Of a DNA stretch of 64,000 nucleotides, positions 48,602 to 57,469 are shown piece by piece (position 1 is the stretch's first letter; every line of letters begins with the position of its first letter). The DNA is from UBA6059 sp040219045 (GTDB taxonomy: Bacteria > Bacteroidota > Bacteroidia > Cytophagales > Cyclobacteriaceae), in NCBI GenBank assembly GCA_965229505.1, contig OZ245881.1, positions 992,001 to 1,056,000 on the forward strand, written 5' to 3'. Under the pieces are notes generated by a model that had not been told where the DNA came from, ran no database searches, and saw only the letters and a list, made by a program, of their open reading frames with translations. Both the position numbers and the translations under genes were made by a program.

Positions 48602-49921
48602 TTAAGCCACAGCGGCATTCTGAGATCTACCCTTCAATCGACCTGACTTCATCAAACCATCGTAGTGTCTCATCAACAAATAGCTTTCTATCTGCTGTAG
48701 GGTATCCAGGATAACGCCTACCATAATCAGTAATGATGTACCTCCGTAAAACTGGGCGAAACCAGTACTAACTCCTGCCATCATCGCAAAGGCCGGTAAG
48801 ATCGCCACAAGTGCTAAGAAGAATGATCCCGGCAAAGTGATTCGCGTCAAAACGCTATCAACGAACTCGGAAGTTGCCTTACCCGGCTTTATACCTGGTA
48901 CGAATCCACCATTCCTCTTCATATCATCAGCTATCTGATTAGGGTTAACTGTGATCGCTGTATAGAAAAATGTGAAAAGTATAATTAAGATGGCAAACAC
49001 TAAATTGTATTGCCAGCTCTGAATATTAGAAAACGTTGCACCAACATATTGCGCCAAATCACTATCATCAGCCCATAAACCTGACACCATCGCTGGAATG
49101 AACATTAGCGATTGAGCGAAAATGATAGGCATAACTCCTGAGGCATTTACCTTTAACGGTATATACTGTCGTTGACCCCCATATACCTTATTACCTACTA
49201 CCTGTTTCGCATATTGTACCGGTATCCTCCTCACTGCCTGTGTCAAGAGTACAACTCCCATCACTACAAAGAACAATGCGACGATCTCGATGATGAAGAT
49301 TAGCATTTGGCTCATTCCCCTTGACAGGGCCTCAGCCACTATTGATCCAGGGAATCGAGAAATGATTCCGATCATAATAAGCATACTGATACCGTTTCCT
49401 ATCCCCTTATCAGTGATCTTCTCTCCCAACCACATGCAGAAAATAGTACCCGCGGTAAGTATAATTACAGCCGCCATGGTAAATAGCGTTCTGTTCTCAA
49501 GAACAATTGCCTCAGCTGGTATAGTCACAGTCAAATAACTAACCCCTTGTGCTAGCGTAATCGCAATAGTGAGTACCCTCGTTATTTGGGTTATCTTTTT
49601 TCTACCACTATCCCCTTCTTTTTGAAGCTTCTGAAAATATGGTACTGCTACAGTAAGTAGCTGAAGTACAATAGAAGCTGAGATATAGGGCATAATCCCT
49701 AAACCGAAGATCGAGGCATTACTAAATGCACCTCCTAAAAAGGTGTCCAGTAATCCGAATATGCCAGAAGCAGAATCTTGAAGTTTCGATGGGTCTACGC
49801 CAGGTAGAACCACAAAAGATCCTAATCTGAAAATGATAAGAAATCCTAATGTATTTAGGATTCTTACCCTCAATTCCTCAATGGAAAAAATATTCTGTAT
49901 GGTAGATAAAAACTTCTTCAT
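48602..49921 (-). CDS. secY: Preprotein translocase subunit SecY
   Basis: 439 residues, ten membrane helices. The channel of the Sec translocon in the inner membrane. Conserved: IFRLGSFVVLPGVDP in helix 1, FGLGIMPYISASIVLQLLT (plug and helix 2), GIGNGISMLIMIGIISRFP, IPLKVNASGVMPIIFAQS and NGGFVPGIKPGKATSEFVD in the cytoplasmic loop. It sits between rplO (3 bp) and infA (12 bp) in the spc segment. Confidence 0.98.
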   Translation of the reverse strand: MKKFLSTIQNIFSIEELRVRILNTLGFLIIFRLGSFVVLPGVDPSKLQDSASGIFGLLDTFLGGAFSNASIFGLGIMPYISASIVLQLLTVAVPYFQKLQKEGDSGRKKITQITRVLTIAITLAQGVSYLTVTIPAEAIVLENRTLFTMAAVIILTAGTIFCMWLGEKITDKGIGNGISMLIMIGIISRFPGSIVAEALSRGMSQMLIFIIEIVALFFVVMGVVLLTQAVRRIPVQYAKQVVGNKVYGGQRQYIPLKVNASGVMPIIFAQSLMFIPAMVSGLWADDSDLAQYVGATFSNIQSWQYNLVFAILIILFTFFYTAITVNPNQIADDMKRNGGFVPGIKPGKATSEFVDSVLTRITLPGSFFLALVAILPAFAMMAGVSTGFAQFYGGTSLLIMVGVILDTLQQIESYLLMRHYDGLMKSGRLKGRSQNAAVA

Positions 49922-49923
49922 GC

Positions 49924-50370
49924 TTAAAGTATGGTAGCCTTACCACCCGCTTTTTCAATCGCCTCTATCGCTGACTTAGAAAAATGATGAGCCGTTACTT
50001 CCACTTTTGATTTCAATTCGCCTCTTCCTAATACCTTAACTATATCATTCTTACCAGCCAATCCATGCTCAATAAGAACCTCAGGCGTGACCTCAGATAA
50101 CTTAAACTGGTCAACTAGGGCTTCCAGTGTATCCAGATTTACAGGCTTAGTCTCGACTCTATTAGGCGAAGTAAAGCCAAATTTCGGCACTCTTCTTTGA
50201 AGTGGCATTTGACCACCCTCAAAACCCAGCTTACGCTTGTATCCAGATCTGGACTTAGCACCTTTATGACCTCTAGTAGAAGTTCCACCTTTACCAGAAC
50301 CTTGTCCTCTACCAATCCTTTTCTTGTTCTTGGTAGACCCCTCTGCAGGTTTAAGTGAATTTAAATTCAT
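49924..50370 (-). CDS. rplO: 50S ribosomal protein L15
   Basis: 148 residues. MNLNSLKPAEGSTKNKKRIG, the glycine-rich RGQGSGKGGTSTRGHKGAKS, and the C-terminal KVEVTAHHFSKSAIEAIEKA are family hallmarks. Binds 23S rRNA late in 50S assembly. Starts 3 bp after the rpmD stop. Confidence 0.98.
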   Translation of the reverse strand: MNLNSLKPAEGSTKNKKRIGRGQGSGKGGTSTRGHKGAKSRSGYKRKLGFEGGQMPLQRRVPKFGFTSPNRVETKPVNLDTLEALVDQFKLSEVTPEVLIEHGLAGKNDIVKVLGRGELKSKVEVTAHHFSKSAIEAIEKAGGKATIL

Positions 50371-50372
50371 GA

Positions 50373-50555
50373 TTAAAGTTCTTTAACAGCTACTAAATGT
50401 TCTACCTTATTAATCATACCCTGAATCTGAGGAGTCAACTCCTTGGTCACGGTACGATGCATCTTTCCTAATCCAAGTGCCTTGATCGTCAACTTTTGAT
50501 TTTCAGGCCTCTTGATGATGCTTCTTGTCTGAGTAATCTCTACTTTCTTAGCCAT
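50373..50555 (-). CDS. rpmD: 50S ribosomal protein L30
   Basis: 60 residues: VEITQTRSIIKRPENQKLTI and LGLGKMHRTVTKELTPQIQG match the short bacterial L30. Lies between rpsE and rplO. Confidence 0.96.
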   Translation of the reverse strand: MAKKVEITQTRSIIKRPENQKLTIKALGLGKMHRTVTKELTPQIQGMINKVEHLVAVKEL

Positions 50556-50560
50556 AGCTA

Positions 50561-51079
50561 TTAACCGTTAAATACTTTAGCCAACGTAACTCCTCTTTGT
50601 TGAGCAATGCTGTAAGCATCTCTCATATTATTGAGTGCATCAAAAGTAGCCTTCACCACGTTATGCGGGTTTGAAGATCCTTTAGACTTAGCAAGCACGT
50701 CGTGAATACCTGCGCTTTCAAACACAGCTCTCATCGCACCACCAGCAATCACACCAGTACCTGGTGCAGCAGGCTTGATTAGTACAAATCCTCCTCCAAA
50801 TTTACCAAGCGCTTCATGAGGCACGGTAGCTTTGAATAAGGGCACTCTCACCAAGTTTTTCTTAGCATCATCTATTCCTTTGGTAATAGCGTCTGTAACT
50901 TCATTGGCCTTACCCAATCCGTATCCAACAACACCATTTCCATCTCCAACAACTACAATTGCCGAAAAGCTAAATCTACGACCACCCTTTACCACTTTAG
51001 CAACCCTTTTAATGGCTACCACCTTCTCCTTAAGGTCAATCTCGCTTGCTTTTACTATTCTTACGTTAGCTTTTGACAT
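50561..51079 (-). CDS. rpsE: 30S ribosomal protein S5
   Basis: 172 residues. Double-stranded-RNA-binding domain (VAKVVKGGRRFSFSAIVVVG, GYGLGKANEVTDAI) and the C-terminal S5 domain (APGTGVIAGGAMRAVFESAG). It affects decoding fidelity and forms the mRNA entry with S4. Follows rplR by 4 bp. Confidence 0.98.
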   Translation of the reverse strand: MSKANVRIVKASEIDLKEKVVAIKRVAKVVKGGRRFSFSAIVVVGDGNGVVGYGLGKANEVTDAITKGIDDAKKNLVRVPLFKATVPHEALGKFGGGFVLIKPAAPGTGVIAGGAMRAVFESAGIHDVLAKSKGSSNPHNVVKATFDALNNMRDAYSIAQQRGVTLAKVFNG

Positions 51080-51083
51080 AATA

Positions 51084-51434
51084 TTAGAATTTCAATCCTC
51101 CCTCTCTCGCGCCATCAGCTAATGCTTTGACACGTCCGTGATAGATGTAACCGCTTCGATCAAATACAACTTTTTCGATACCCGCTGACTTGGCTTTTTC
51201 TGCCAACTTTGTTCCCACTTCCTTGGCAACTTCAATGTTCAATACACCAGCCTTCTTCAATTCTGCTGATGATGCCGCAACAAGCGTATGACCATCTACA
51301 TCATTGATCAACTGTGCGTAAATCGCTTTGTTGCTCTTAAAAACAGATACTCTTGGTGATTCAGCAGTTCCACTAATTTTGGCTCTGATACCCCTACGTA
51401 TTCTGGACCTTCTCTTTAATTTATTAACAGCCAT
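51084..51434 (-). CDS. rplR: 50S ribosomal protein L18
   Basis: 116 residues: RRSRIRRGIRAKISGTAESP, RVSVFKSNKAIYAQLINDVD, and the ending FDRSGYIYHGRVKALADGAR. Brings 5S rRNA into the 50S subunit with L5. Follows rplF by 8 bp. Confidence 0.98.
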   Translation of the reverse strand: MAVNKLKRRSRIRRGIRAKISGTAESPRVSVFKSNKAIYAQLINDVDGHTLVAASSAELKKAGVLNIEVAKEVGTKLAEKAKSAGIEKVVFDRSGYIYHGRVKALADGAREGGLKF

Positions 51435-51442
51435 TATGATAT

Positions 51443-51994
51443 CTATTTAGCAGCAGTTTTACCAGCTTTCCTTCTTACATGCTGACCAACAAAGCGTATA
51501 CCTTTTCCTTTGTATGGTTCAACAGGGCGCAATGACTTAATCTTTGCAGCAATCTGACCAACAAGTTGTTTGTCAATGCCATCAATCGTTAAAATCGGAT
51601 TCTTACCTTTTTGTGTCTCAGCAACCACCTTTACCTCTTCAGGTACTGAAAGGTAGATATTGTGTGAGAAGCCAAGGTTCAACTCAATGACATTGCCTTG
51701 AGTACTCGCTTTGTAACCTACACCGACCAACTCAAGTTGTAGTTGGTAACCCTCATGAACACCGACTACACAGTTATTGAGGAGTGATCTGTATAGACCA
51801 TGTAAGGCCTTATGTCTTTTTTGCTCAGTAGGTCTTTCAACAACCACCTGTCCATCCTCCATCTTTACTTTGATATCAGGATTGACATACTGATTGAGAG
51901 ATCCCTTAGGACCCTTGACAGTAACGTTGCTTCCATCTACAGATATCTCAACACCTGCAGGCACGGATATGGGCTTATTTCCTATTCTTGACAT
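51443..51994 (-). CDS. rplF: 50S ribosomal protein L6
   Basis: 183 residues with two homologous RNA-binding halves: MSRIGNKPISVPAGVEISVD at the start and the signature PVEPYKGKGIRFVGQHVRRK near the end. Lies near the sarcin-ricin loop. Follows rpsH by 13 bp. Confidence 0.98.
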   Translation of the reverse strand: MSRIGNKPISVPAGVEISVDGSNVTVKGPKGSLNQYVNPDIKVKMEDGQVVVERPTEQKRHKALHGLYRSLLNNCVVGVHEGYQLQLELVGVGYKASTQGNVIELNLGFSHNIYLSVPEEVKVVAETQKGKNPILTIDGIDKQLVGQIAAKIKSLRPVEPYKGKGIRFVGQHVRRKAGKTAAK

Positions 51995-52007
51995 TACTCC
52001 TCAAACC

Positions 52008-52406
52008 TTAATAAACGTAGCACAAAACTTCACCACCAATATGCTCTCTACGAGCCTCCTTATCAGTAATCACACCTTTAGAAGTAGACAAAATCGCTAC
52101 CCCAAGACCATTGATTACCTTTGGAAGATTGTCCGTACCGGCATACTTTCTTAGACCAGGCTTACTAATCCTTTCCAACTTCACAATTGCAGACTGCTTA
52201 GTCGAAGGATTGTATTTAAGAGCGATCTTGATTATCCCCTGCTTGTCATCATCTACGAACTTATAGTTTTGTATAAAACCTTGGTCGTGAAGCACTTTCG
52301 TGATCTCCTTTTTGATGTTTGACGCAGGTATTTCAACTATTCGGTGATTAGCAGCAATCGCGTTACGCACCCTCGTTAAATAATCTGCTATAGGATCAGT
52401 TGTCAT
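52008..52406 (-). CDS. rpsH: 30S ribosomal protein S8
   Basis: 132 residues from ATG 52404-52406; the open frame to 52427 adds seven non-conserved residues, while MTTDPIADYLTRVRNA is the family start. Binds the central domain of 16S rRNA and in E. coli represses the spc operon. The C-terminal signature LGVAILSTSKGVITDKEAR is present. Preceded by a 78-bp gap holding a promoter-like element and a GC-rich hairpin. Confidence 0.97.
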   Translation of the reverse strand: MTTDPIADYLTRVRNAIAANHRIVEIPASNIKKEITKVLHDQGFIQNYKFVDDDKQGIIKIALKYNPSTKQSAIVKLERISKPGLRKYAGTDNLPKVINGLGVAILSTSKGVITDKEARREHIGGEVLCYVY

Positions 52407-52437
52407 ACTAATATTTGTTTGCCCCAAAATCGGGGTG

Positions 52438-52469
52438 CAAAGTTATTAATTCTTTAATTATTATCGCAA
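52438..52469 (-). promoter_or_regulatory. Candidate internal promoter ahead of rpsH
   Basis: The minus strand has TAACTTTG (52438-52445), an exact TAnnTTTG, with GTTG (-33-like) 21 bp further upstream. Just after it the leader can fold: CCCC-GATTTT-GGGG flanked by TTTG and CAAA (about 52417-52441). It lies in the largest gap of the spc segment. Confidence 0.5.
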
Positions 52470-52484
52470 CAATCAAGCGAAGAT

Positions 52485-52754
52485 TTACCAGCTTGCTTTT
52501 GTCACACCTGGGATTTTACCAGCGCTGGCCATCTCTCTAAAAGTAACCCTGGAAATACCAAACTTTCTCATGTATCCCTTAGGTCTTCCGGTAAGCTTGC
52601 AACGGTTGTGCAAACGCACAGCAGAAGAGTTTCGCGGTAGCTTATCAAGACCAATCCAGTCCTCAGCGTCCTTTAACTCGGCTCTTTTCTGAGCATACCT
52701 AGCGACAAGTTTTTCTCTCTTTATTTCTCTTGCTTTGATACTAGCCTTTGCCAT
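52485..52754 (-). CDS. rpsN: 30S ribosomal protein S14
   Basis: 89 residues from ATG 52752-52754; the open frame continues upstream to 52787 inside rplE but MAKASIKAREIKREKLVARY is the family start. The long form without a CxxC zinc site, with NRCKLTGRPKGYMRKFGISR near the end. Overlaps none; 1 bp after the rplE stop. Confidence 0.96.
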   Translation of the reverse strand: MAKASIKAREIKREKLVARYAQKRAELKDAEDWIGLDKLPRNSSAVRLHNRCKLTGRPKGYMRKFGISRVTFREMASAGKIPGVTKASW

Positions 52755-52755
52755 C

Positions 52756-53310
52756 TTATTGCTTTTTAGAAGCGAATGGTAAACCAAACGCCTTTAATAA
52801 TTCAAAACTTTCTTCGTCGGAGTTAGCATCTGTCACGATGGTAATATCCATACCAGTGATCTTACTGACCTTCTCAATACTGATCTCAGGAAAAATGATC
52901 TGCTCCTTGACACCCAAAGTATAGTTGCCACGGCCATCAAATCCTTTATCACTAATACCTCTAAAGTCTCGTACCCGAGGAAGGGCTACACTCATTAGAC
53001 GATCAAGAAATTCATACATCTTGTCACCCCTCAATGTCACCCGCGCTCCGATGGGCATTCCTTCACGAAGCTTAAAGTTGGATACCGACTTTTTTGCGAT
53101 TGTAGGCACGGCTCTTTGACCGGTGATCAAGGTAAGTTCCTCAACACCTACGTCTACAAGCTTCTTGTCAGCCACAGCAGCACCGATACCTTTATTAACC
53201 ACGATCTTAGTGATTCTTGGCACCTGCATGATTGACTTGTACTCAAACTTCGCTTTGAGTCCTGGAACAATCTCTTCCAGGTATTTCTCCTTTAATCTTG
53301 GACTAGCCAT
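52756..53310 (-). CDS. rplE: 50S ribosomal protein L5
   Basis: 184 residues. Binds 5S rRNA and contacts P-site tRNA. MQVPRITKIVVNKGIGAAVA, REGMPIGARVTLRGDKMYEF and FDGRGNYTLGVKEQIIFPEI are conserved. Its start overlaps the rplX end by 8 bp. Confidence 0.98.
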   Translation of the reverse strand: MASPRLKEKYLEEIVPGLKAKFEYKSIMQVPRITKIVVNKGIGAAVADKKLVDVGVEELTLITGQRAVPTIAKKSVSNFKLREGMPIGARVTLRGDKMYEFLDRLMSVALPRVRDFRGISDKGFDGRGNYTLGVKEQIIFPEISIEKVSKITGMDITIVTDANSDEESFELLKAFGLPFASKKQ

Positions 53311-53644
53311 TTTTAATTATTTCTCCGGTTTTCTTAGAAAATCTCTGAAGCTTACCTTGATCGTCAGCTTTTCTACCTGTTCTGGTTGCTTCTCCTGTTG
53401 CAGGATCTACGACCATTAGATTACTCAAGTGAATTCCAGCTTCTGTCTTTTCAATACCACCATTTGGGTTGGTAGCAGAAGGCTTCACATGTTTGGTCAC
53501 GAGGTTCAGTCCCTCGATGATCGCTCTATTCTTAGCTATCACTACTTCAAGCACTTTACCTGACTTACCTTTTTCATTTCCAGAGATTACTTTGACAGTA
53601 TCTCCCTTACGAACATGCAACTTTGTATTTCTCTTGGTTGACAT
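53303..53644 (-). CDS. rplX: 50S ribosomal protein L24
   Basis: 113 residues. KOW motif near the start (HVRKGDTVKVISGNEKGKSG) and EGLNLVTKHVKPSATNPNGG. Assembly initiator of the 50S subunit. Starts 1 bp after the rplN stop and overlaps rplE by 8 bp. Confidence 0.97.
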   Translation of the reverse strand: MSTKRNTKLHVRKGDTVKVISGNEKGKSGKVLEVVIAKNRAIIEGLNLVTKHVKPSATNPNGGIEKTEAGIHLSNLMVVDPATGEATRTGRKADDQGKLQRFSKKTGEIIKNG

Positions 53645-53645
53645 C

Positions 53646-54014
53646 TTATAAAACTTCAGGAGCTAATGAAACGATTTTCATGAATTGCTTTTCGCGCAAC
53701 TCTCGTGCTACAGGGCCAAAGATACGTGTACCTCTAGGCTCATCATTAGCACTTAAAAGAACAGCCGCATTATCCTCGAATCTGATATAAGACCCGTCCT
53801 TACGTCTAATTTCTTTTTTTGTTCTTACTACCACCGCTCTAGACACAGTACCCTTCTTCAAACTACTTGAAGACAAGGCCGACTTTACGGTTACAATAAT
53901 TTTATCACCGATAGAAGCATATCGCTTACCAGTACCACCAAGCACACGAATACAAAGCACTTCTTTTGCCCCGCTATTGTCTGCTACATTTAGTCTGCTC
54001 TCCTGCTGTACCAT
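53646..54014 (-). CDS. rplN: 50S ribosomal protein L14
   Basis: 122 residues: MVQQESRLNVADNSGAKEVL, the signature GDKIIVTVKSALSSSSLKKG region and RGTRIFGPVARELREKQFMK. Sits at the subunit interface. Follows rpsQ by 3 bp. Confidence 0.98.
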   Translation of the reverse strand: MVQQESRLNVADNSGAKEVLCIRVLGGTGKRYASIGDKIIVTVKSALSSSSLKKGTVSRAVVVRTKKEIRRKDGSYIRFEDNAAVLLSANDEPRGTRIFGPVARELREKQFMKIVSLAPEVL

Positions 54015-54017
54015 CTC

Positions 54018-54272
54018 TTATTTCGCTCTTTCAATGATTTCTACTAGTCTCCACCTTTTGTTTTTGCTCAAAGGTCGAGTCTCCATAATCTTGACAGTAT
54101 CACCAATATTCACATCATTGGATTCGTCGTGCGCCAGGAACTTATTCGACTTCTTGACGAACTTTCCATAAATCGGATGCTTCACACGTCGCTCAACACT
54201 AACAGAAATGGTCTTATCCATTTTGTTACTGATCACAACACCGACTCTCTCTTTTCTTAGATTTCTTTCCAT
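54018..54272 (-). CDS. rpsQ: 30S ribosomal protein S17
   Basis: 84 residues from ATG 54270-54272 (MERNLRKERVGVVISNKMDK); a seven-residue in-frame extension exists upstream but is not conserved. OB-fold protein with KHPIYGKFVKKSNKF and IGDTVKIMETRPLSKNKRW. Follows rpmC by about 10 bp. Confidence 0.97.
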   Translation of the reverse strand: MERNLRKERVGVVISNKMDKTISVSVERRVKHPIYGKFVKKSNKFLAHDESNDVNIGDTVKIMETRPLSKNKRWRLVEIIERAK

Positions 54273-54282
54273 TGCGATGATC

Positions 54283-54477
54283 TTAATTAGCAAGCTCTTT
54301 GGCTTTGATCTCTGTTTTTATTCTCGCTACCAACTTTCTAGCCTCCTTTATCCTCATCGGATTTTCAACAGGAGTGATAGCGTGGGCAAACTTGAGCTTT
54401 TGAAGGCTGTCTTGTTCTACCTCCAACTTACTTTGGAGTTCGTCAAGCGAAAGTGCTTTAATCTCTGAATTTTTCAT
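54283..54477 (-). CDS. rpmC: 50S ribosomal protein L29
   Basis: 64 residues, two-helix protein by the exit tunnel: IKALSLDELQSKLEVEQDSL and ENPMRIKEARKLVARIKTEI. One bp after rplP. Confidence 0.97.
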   Translation of the reverse strand: MKNSEIKALSLDELQSKLEVEQDSLQKLKFAHAITPVENPMRIKEARKLVARIKTEIKAKELAN

Positions 54478-54478
54478 T

Positions 54479-54898
54479 TTACGCTACGTAATCTCTACGA
54501 ACAACAAACTTTGTTTTGATCGGCAGTTTCTGGGCTGCTAAACGCAATGCTTCTTTCGCCAATTCAATATCTACTCCACCTGCTTCGAACATGATGGTAC
54601 CAGGCTTCACTACGGCCACCCAATATTCTGGTGCACCCTTACCTTTACCCATCCTTACCTCTGCAGGCTTCTTTGTTACAGGCTTGTCAGGAAAAATCCT
54701 GATCCAAACTTGACCTTCCCTTTTCATTGCTCTAGTCATGGCAATACGAGATGCCTCAATCTGTCTAGACGTGATCCAACCTGGCTCCAAGGACTTCAAG
54801 CCGAAGCTTCCGAATGAAATAGTATGACCCCTCTGGGCTATACCAGTCACTCTTCCTTTTTGCATTTTCCTAAATTTGGTTCTTTTAGGCTGTAACAT
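54479..54898 (-). CDS. rplP: 50S ribosomal protein L16
   Basis: 139 residues. MLQPKRTKFRKMQKGRVTGI, GSFGLKSLEPGWITSRQIEA, WIRIFPDKPVTKKPAEVRMG and KGAPEYWVAVVKPGTIMFE are diagnostic. Organises the A-site region of the 50S subunit. Confidence 0.98.
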   Translation of the reverse strand: MLQPKRTKFRKMQKGRVTGIAQRGHTISFGSFGLKSLEPGWITSRQIEASRIAMTRAMKREGQVWIRIFPDKPVTKKPAEVRMGKGKGAPEYWVAVVKPGTIMFEAGGVDIELAKEALRLAAQKLPIKTKFVVRRDYVA

Positions 54899-54936
54899 GA
54901 TTTATAATGCTTTAATGCAGTTTCCTGCAGTTGTTC

Positions 54937-55662
54937 TTATCTTCTTTTTCTCTTAGGACCATCATTAGAAGGCCTTCTTCGACGATTAGCACCAGGGCCC
55001 TCGTTCGCTGCTCCAATATTAGGACTCAGGTCTCTTTTACCGAATACCTCACCCTTGAATATCCACACCTTCACGCCAATCTTGCCATACACGGTGTTAG
55101 CTTCAGAAAGAGCATAATCAATATCAGCTCTCAATGTGTGCAACGGTATTCTACCATCCTTGTACTGCTCTGTACGTGCCATTTCAGCACCTCCCAGTCG
55201 ACCGGATACTTTTACTTTGATACCCTGAGCACCAACCCGCATCGCCGAAGCAATCGCTTGCTTCATTGCTCGTCTATATGAGATTCTTGCCTGAAGTTGC
55301 TGGGCAATCGACTCTCCTACAAGACGGGCATCCAATTCAGGGCGCTTGATCTCGAAAATATTGATCTGGAGATCTTTTCCAGTAATTTTCTTTAGCTCTT
55401 CCTTGATCTTATCCACCTCGGAACCACCTTTTCCAATGACTACACCAGGACGGGCAGTATGGATTGTTAAAGTAATTCTCTTAAGGGTACGCTCAATTAC
55501 CACTTTAGCAACGCCTCCCTTAGGGATACGAACATCGAGGTAATTGCGGATTTTTTGATCTTCAACCAGCTTATCGGAAAAATCTTTTCCCCCATACCAG
55601 TTGCTATCCCAACCCTTAACTATACCTAATCTGAAACCTACTGGGTTTACTTTTTGTCCCAT
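54937..55662 (-). CDS. rpsC: 30S ribosomal protein S3
   Basis: 241 residues. KH domain with IHTARPGVVIGKGGSEVDKI, and the C-terminal S3 domain (GAQGIKVKVSGRLGGAEMAR). The basic tail (GANRRRRPSNDGPKRKRR) is lineage-specific. Forms part of the mRNA entry helicase. A 38-bp gap with a small GCAG/CTGC stem separates it from rplP. Confidence 0.98.
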   Translation of the reverse strand: MGQKVNPVGFRLGIVKGWDSNWYGGKDFSDKLVEDQKIRNYLDVRIPKGGVAKVVIERTLKRITLTIHTARPGVVIGKGGSEVDKIKEELKKITGKDLQINIFEIKRPELDARLVGESIAQQLQARISYRRAMKQAIASAMRVGAQGIKVKVSGRLGGAEMARTEQYKDGRIPLHTLRADIDYALSEANTVYGKIGVKVWIFKGEVFGKRDLSPNIGAANEGPGANRRRRPSNDGPKRKRR

Positions 55663-55665
55663 GAT

Positions 55666-56049
55666 CTACTTCTCTGTATCGTTATCGACTGTACTTTCCT
55701 CAACCTGGTTCATGCTATCCACAACCAAGGTTACATGATTAGATCTCTTTCTGATCCTATGAGCTCGTCCTTGAGGGGCTGGTCTCAAACGCTTCAGCAT
55801 TCTACCGCTATCTACGAAGACCTCCTTTACAAAAAGATCAGCATCCTCGAGGTTAACATCCTCATTCTTAGCTTGCCAGTTAGCTACCGCAGATAAGAGT
55901 AATTTCTCTACTCTACCGGCACCTATCTTTGACTCAAACTTCAGTATTGTAAGAGCTTTGTTAACCCTGACCCCTCGGATCATGTCAACAACCAACCTCA
56001 TCTTTCGTGGAGATGTAGGTACGTTATTTAATTTAGCTATCGCTTCCAT
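55666..56049 (-). CDS. rplV: 50S ribosomal protein L22
   Basis: 127 residues. NVPTSPRKMRLVVDMIRGVR, the tunnel-loop region KRLRPAPQGRAHRIRKRSNH and an acidic C-terminal extension (NQVEESTVDNDTEK). The loop lines the exit tunnel near the macrolide site. Three bp before rpsC. Confidence 0.97.
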   Translation of the reverse strand: MEAIAKLNNVPTSPRKMRLVVDMIRGVRVNKALTILKFESKIGAGRVEKLLLSAVANWQAKNEDVNLEDADLFVKEVFVDSGRMLKRLRPAPQGRAHRIRKRSNHVTLVVDSMNQVEESTVDNDTEK

Positions 56050-56061
56050 CTATAATAACTC

Positions 56062-56340
56062 TTATCTTCTACCCTTATCCTTTTTTGCAATGTGCCCACG
56101 GAAAGAGCGCGTTGGAGAAAACTCTCCTAACTTATGTCCAACCATGTTTTCAGTTACAAATACAGGGATGAACTTATTTCCATTGTGAACAGCGAATGTG
56201 TGTCCAACGAAATCCGGTGAAATCATTGACCTTCTAGACCAAGTCTTGATTACAGACTTCTTACCAGAATCATTCATAGCGTCGACTTTCTTCTCAAGGC
56301 GAAAATCTATGTAAGGCCCTTTTTTTAGAGATCTAGACAT
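56062..56340 (-). CDS. rpsS: 30S ribosomal protein S19
   Basis: 92 residues: MSRSLKKGPYIDFRLEKKVD, IKTWSRRSMISPDFVGHTFA and GHKLGEFSPTRSFRGHIAKK. Head protein contacting S13. Between rplB and rplV. Confidence 0.98.
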   Translation of the reverse strand: MSRSLKKGPYIDFRLEKKVDAMNDSGKKSVIKTWSRRSMISPDFVGHTFAVHNGNKFIPVFVTENMVGHKLGEFSPTRSFRGHIAKKDKGRR

Positions 56341-56342
56341 TT

Positions 56343-57164
56343 TTATTTCCTTTTACTAATAATCATGTTATCAGAATACTTCTTAGGGTGTCTCGTCTTC
56401 TTACCCTTGGCGTAAAGACCATTTCTTGATCTAGGATGACCACCTGACGATCTACCTTCACCACCACCCATTGGGTGATCTACTGGGTTCATAGCTACAC
56501 CTCTTACTCGAGGACGTCTACCCAACCATCTGTTTCTACCAGCCTTACCCAACCTCACGTTCATGTGATCGCCATTAGACACAGTACCCACAGTAGCTAC
56601 ACAAACAGCCAACACCAATCTCATTTCACCAGACGGTAACTTGACAGTAACATACTTACCATCTTTCGCAACCATCTGAGCATATGCTCCGGCACTTCTG
56701 ACCATTGCAGCCCCTTTGCCAGGTTTCAACTCGATATTGTGAACAATAGTACCCAATGGCATTTCACCAAGAGGCATACAGTTACCCAACTCAGGAGCTA
56801 TACCAGAACCATTCATTATCTTCTGACCTACCTGAATACCTTCAGGTGCGATAATATATGTCTTTTCACCATCCGCATAGACAGCCAAAGCTATTCTCGC
56901 CGTTCTCGATGGATCATACTCTATAGTCTTTATAGTAGCAGGTACTCCGTGCTTAGATCGTTTGAAGTCAATGAGTCTAAGTTTCTTCTTGTGACCACCG
57001 CCTACATTACGAACAGTCATCTTACCAGAGTTATTTCTACCTCCGGTGTGCATGTTCCTTTTCAACAGCGACTTTTCTGGCTTGTCCGTCGTGATTTCGT
57101 CGAACGCAGGAGCCATCCTGTATCTCTGTCCTGGGGTTATCGGTCTTAGTTTCTTAACAGCCAT
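56343..57164 (-). CDS. rplB: 50S ribosomal protein L2
   Basis: 273 residues. Needed for peptidyl-transferase centre formation. KLRPITPGQRYRMAPAFDEI, GGGHKKKLRLIDFKRSKHGV, and the C-terminal signature VAMNPVDHPMGGGEGRSSGG including the conserved His. Follows rplW by 13 bp. Confidence 0.98.
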   Translation of the reverse strand: MAVKKLRPITPGQRYRMAPAFDEITTDKPEKSLLKRNMHTGGRNNSGKMTVRNVGGGHKKKLRLIDFKRSKHGVPATIKTIEYDPSRTARIALAVYADGEKTYIIAPEGIQVGQKIMNGSGIAPELGNCMPLGEMPLGTIVHNIELKPGKGAAMVRSAGAYAQMVAKDGKYVTVKLPSGEMRLVLAVCVATVGTVSNGDHMNVRLGKAGRNRWLGRRPRVRGVAMNPVDHPMGGGEGRSSGGHPRSRNGLYAKGKKTRHPKKYSDNMIISKRK

Positions 57165-57177
57165 TTTTCAATGTCGT

Positions 57178-57465
57178 TTATACGCCTCCGTAGAAATCAA
57201 TAATATCACCTTCAGCGAGCTTTACAATTGCCTTCTTGAAAGAGCTTGTTTTGCCCTCTACAATCTTGGCTTTTGTATATCGCATTTTTTTCTTCCCTGC
57301 ATAGATCATTGTGTTGACACTTTCTACAGTGACACCATATGTCTTCTCTACAGCTTTCTTGATCTCCACTTTATTGGATTTCTTATCTACAATGAATCCA
57401 TACCTTCCCTCTTCATTGAGAGCAGACACTTTTTCAGTAACCAGTGGTTTGACTAATACACTCAT
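57178..57465 (-). CDS. rplW: 50S ribosomal protein L23
   Basis: 95 residues: LVKPLVTEKVSALNEEGRYG and KSNKVEIKKAVEKTYGVTVE. Docking site for trigger factor and SRP at the tunnel exit. Four bp after rplD. Confidence 0.97.
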   Translation of the reverse strand: MSVLVKPLVTEKVSALNEEGRYGFIVDKKSNKVEIKKAVEKTYGVTVESVNTMIYAGKKKMRYTKAKIVEGKTSSFKKAIVKLAEGDIIDFYGGV

Positions 57466-57469
57466 CGTC

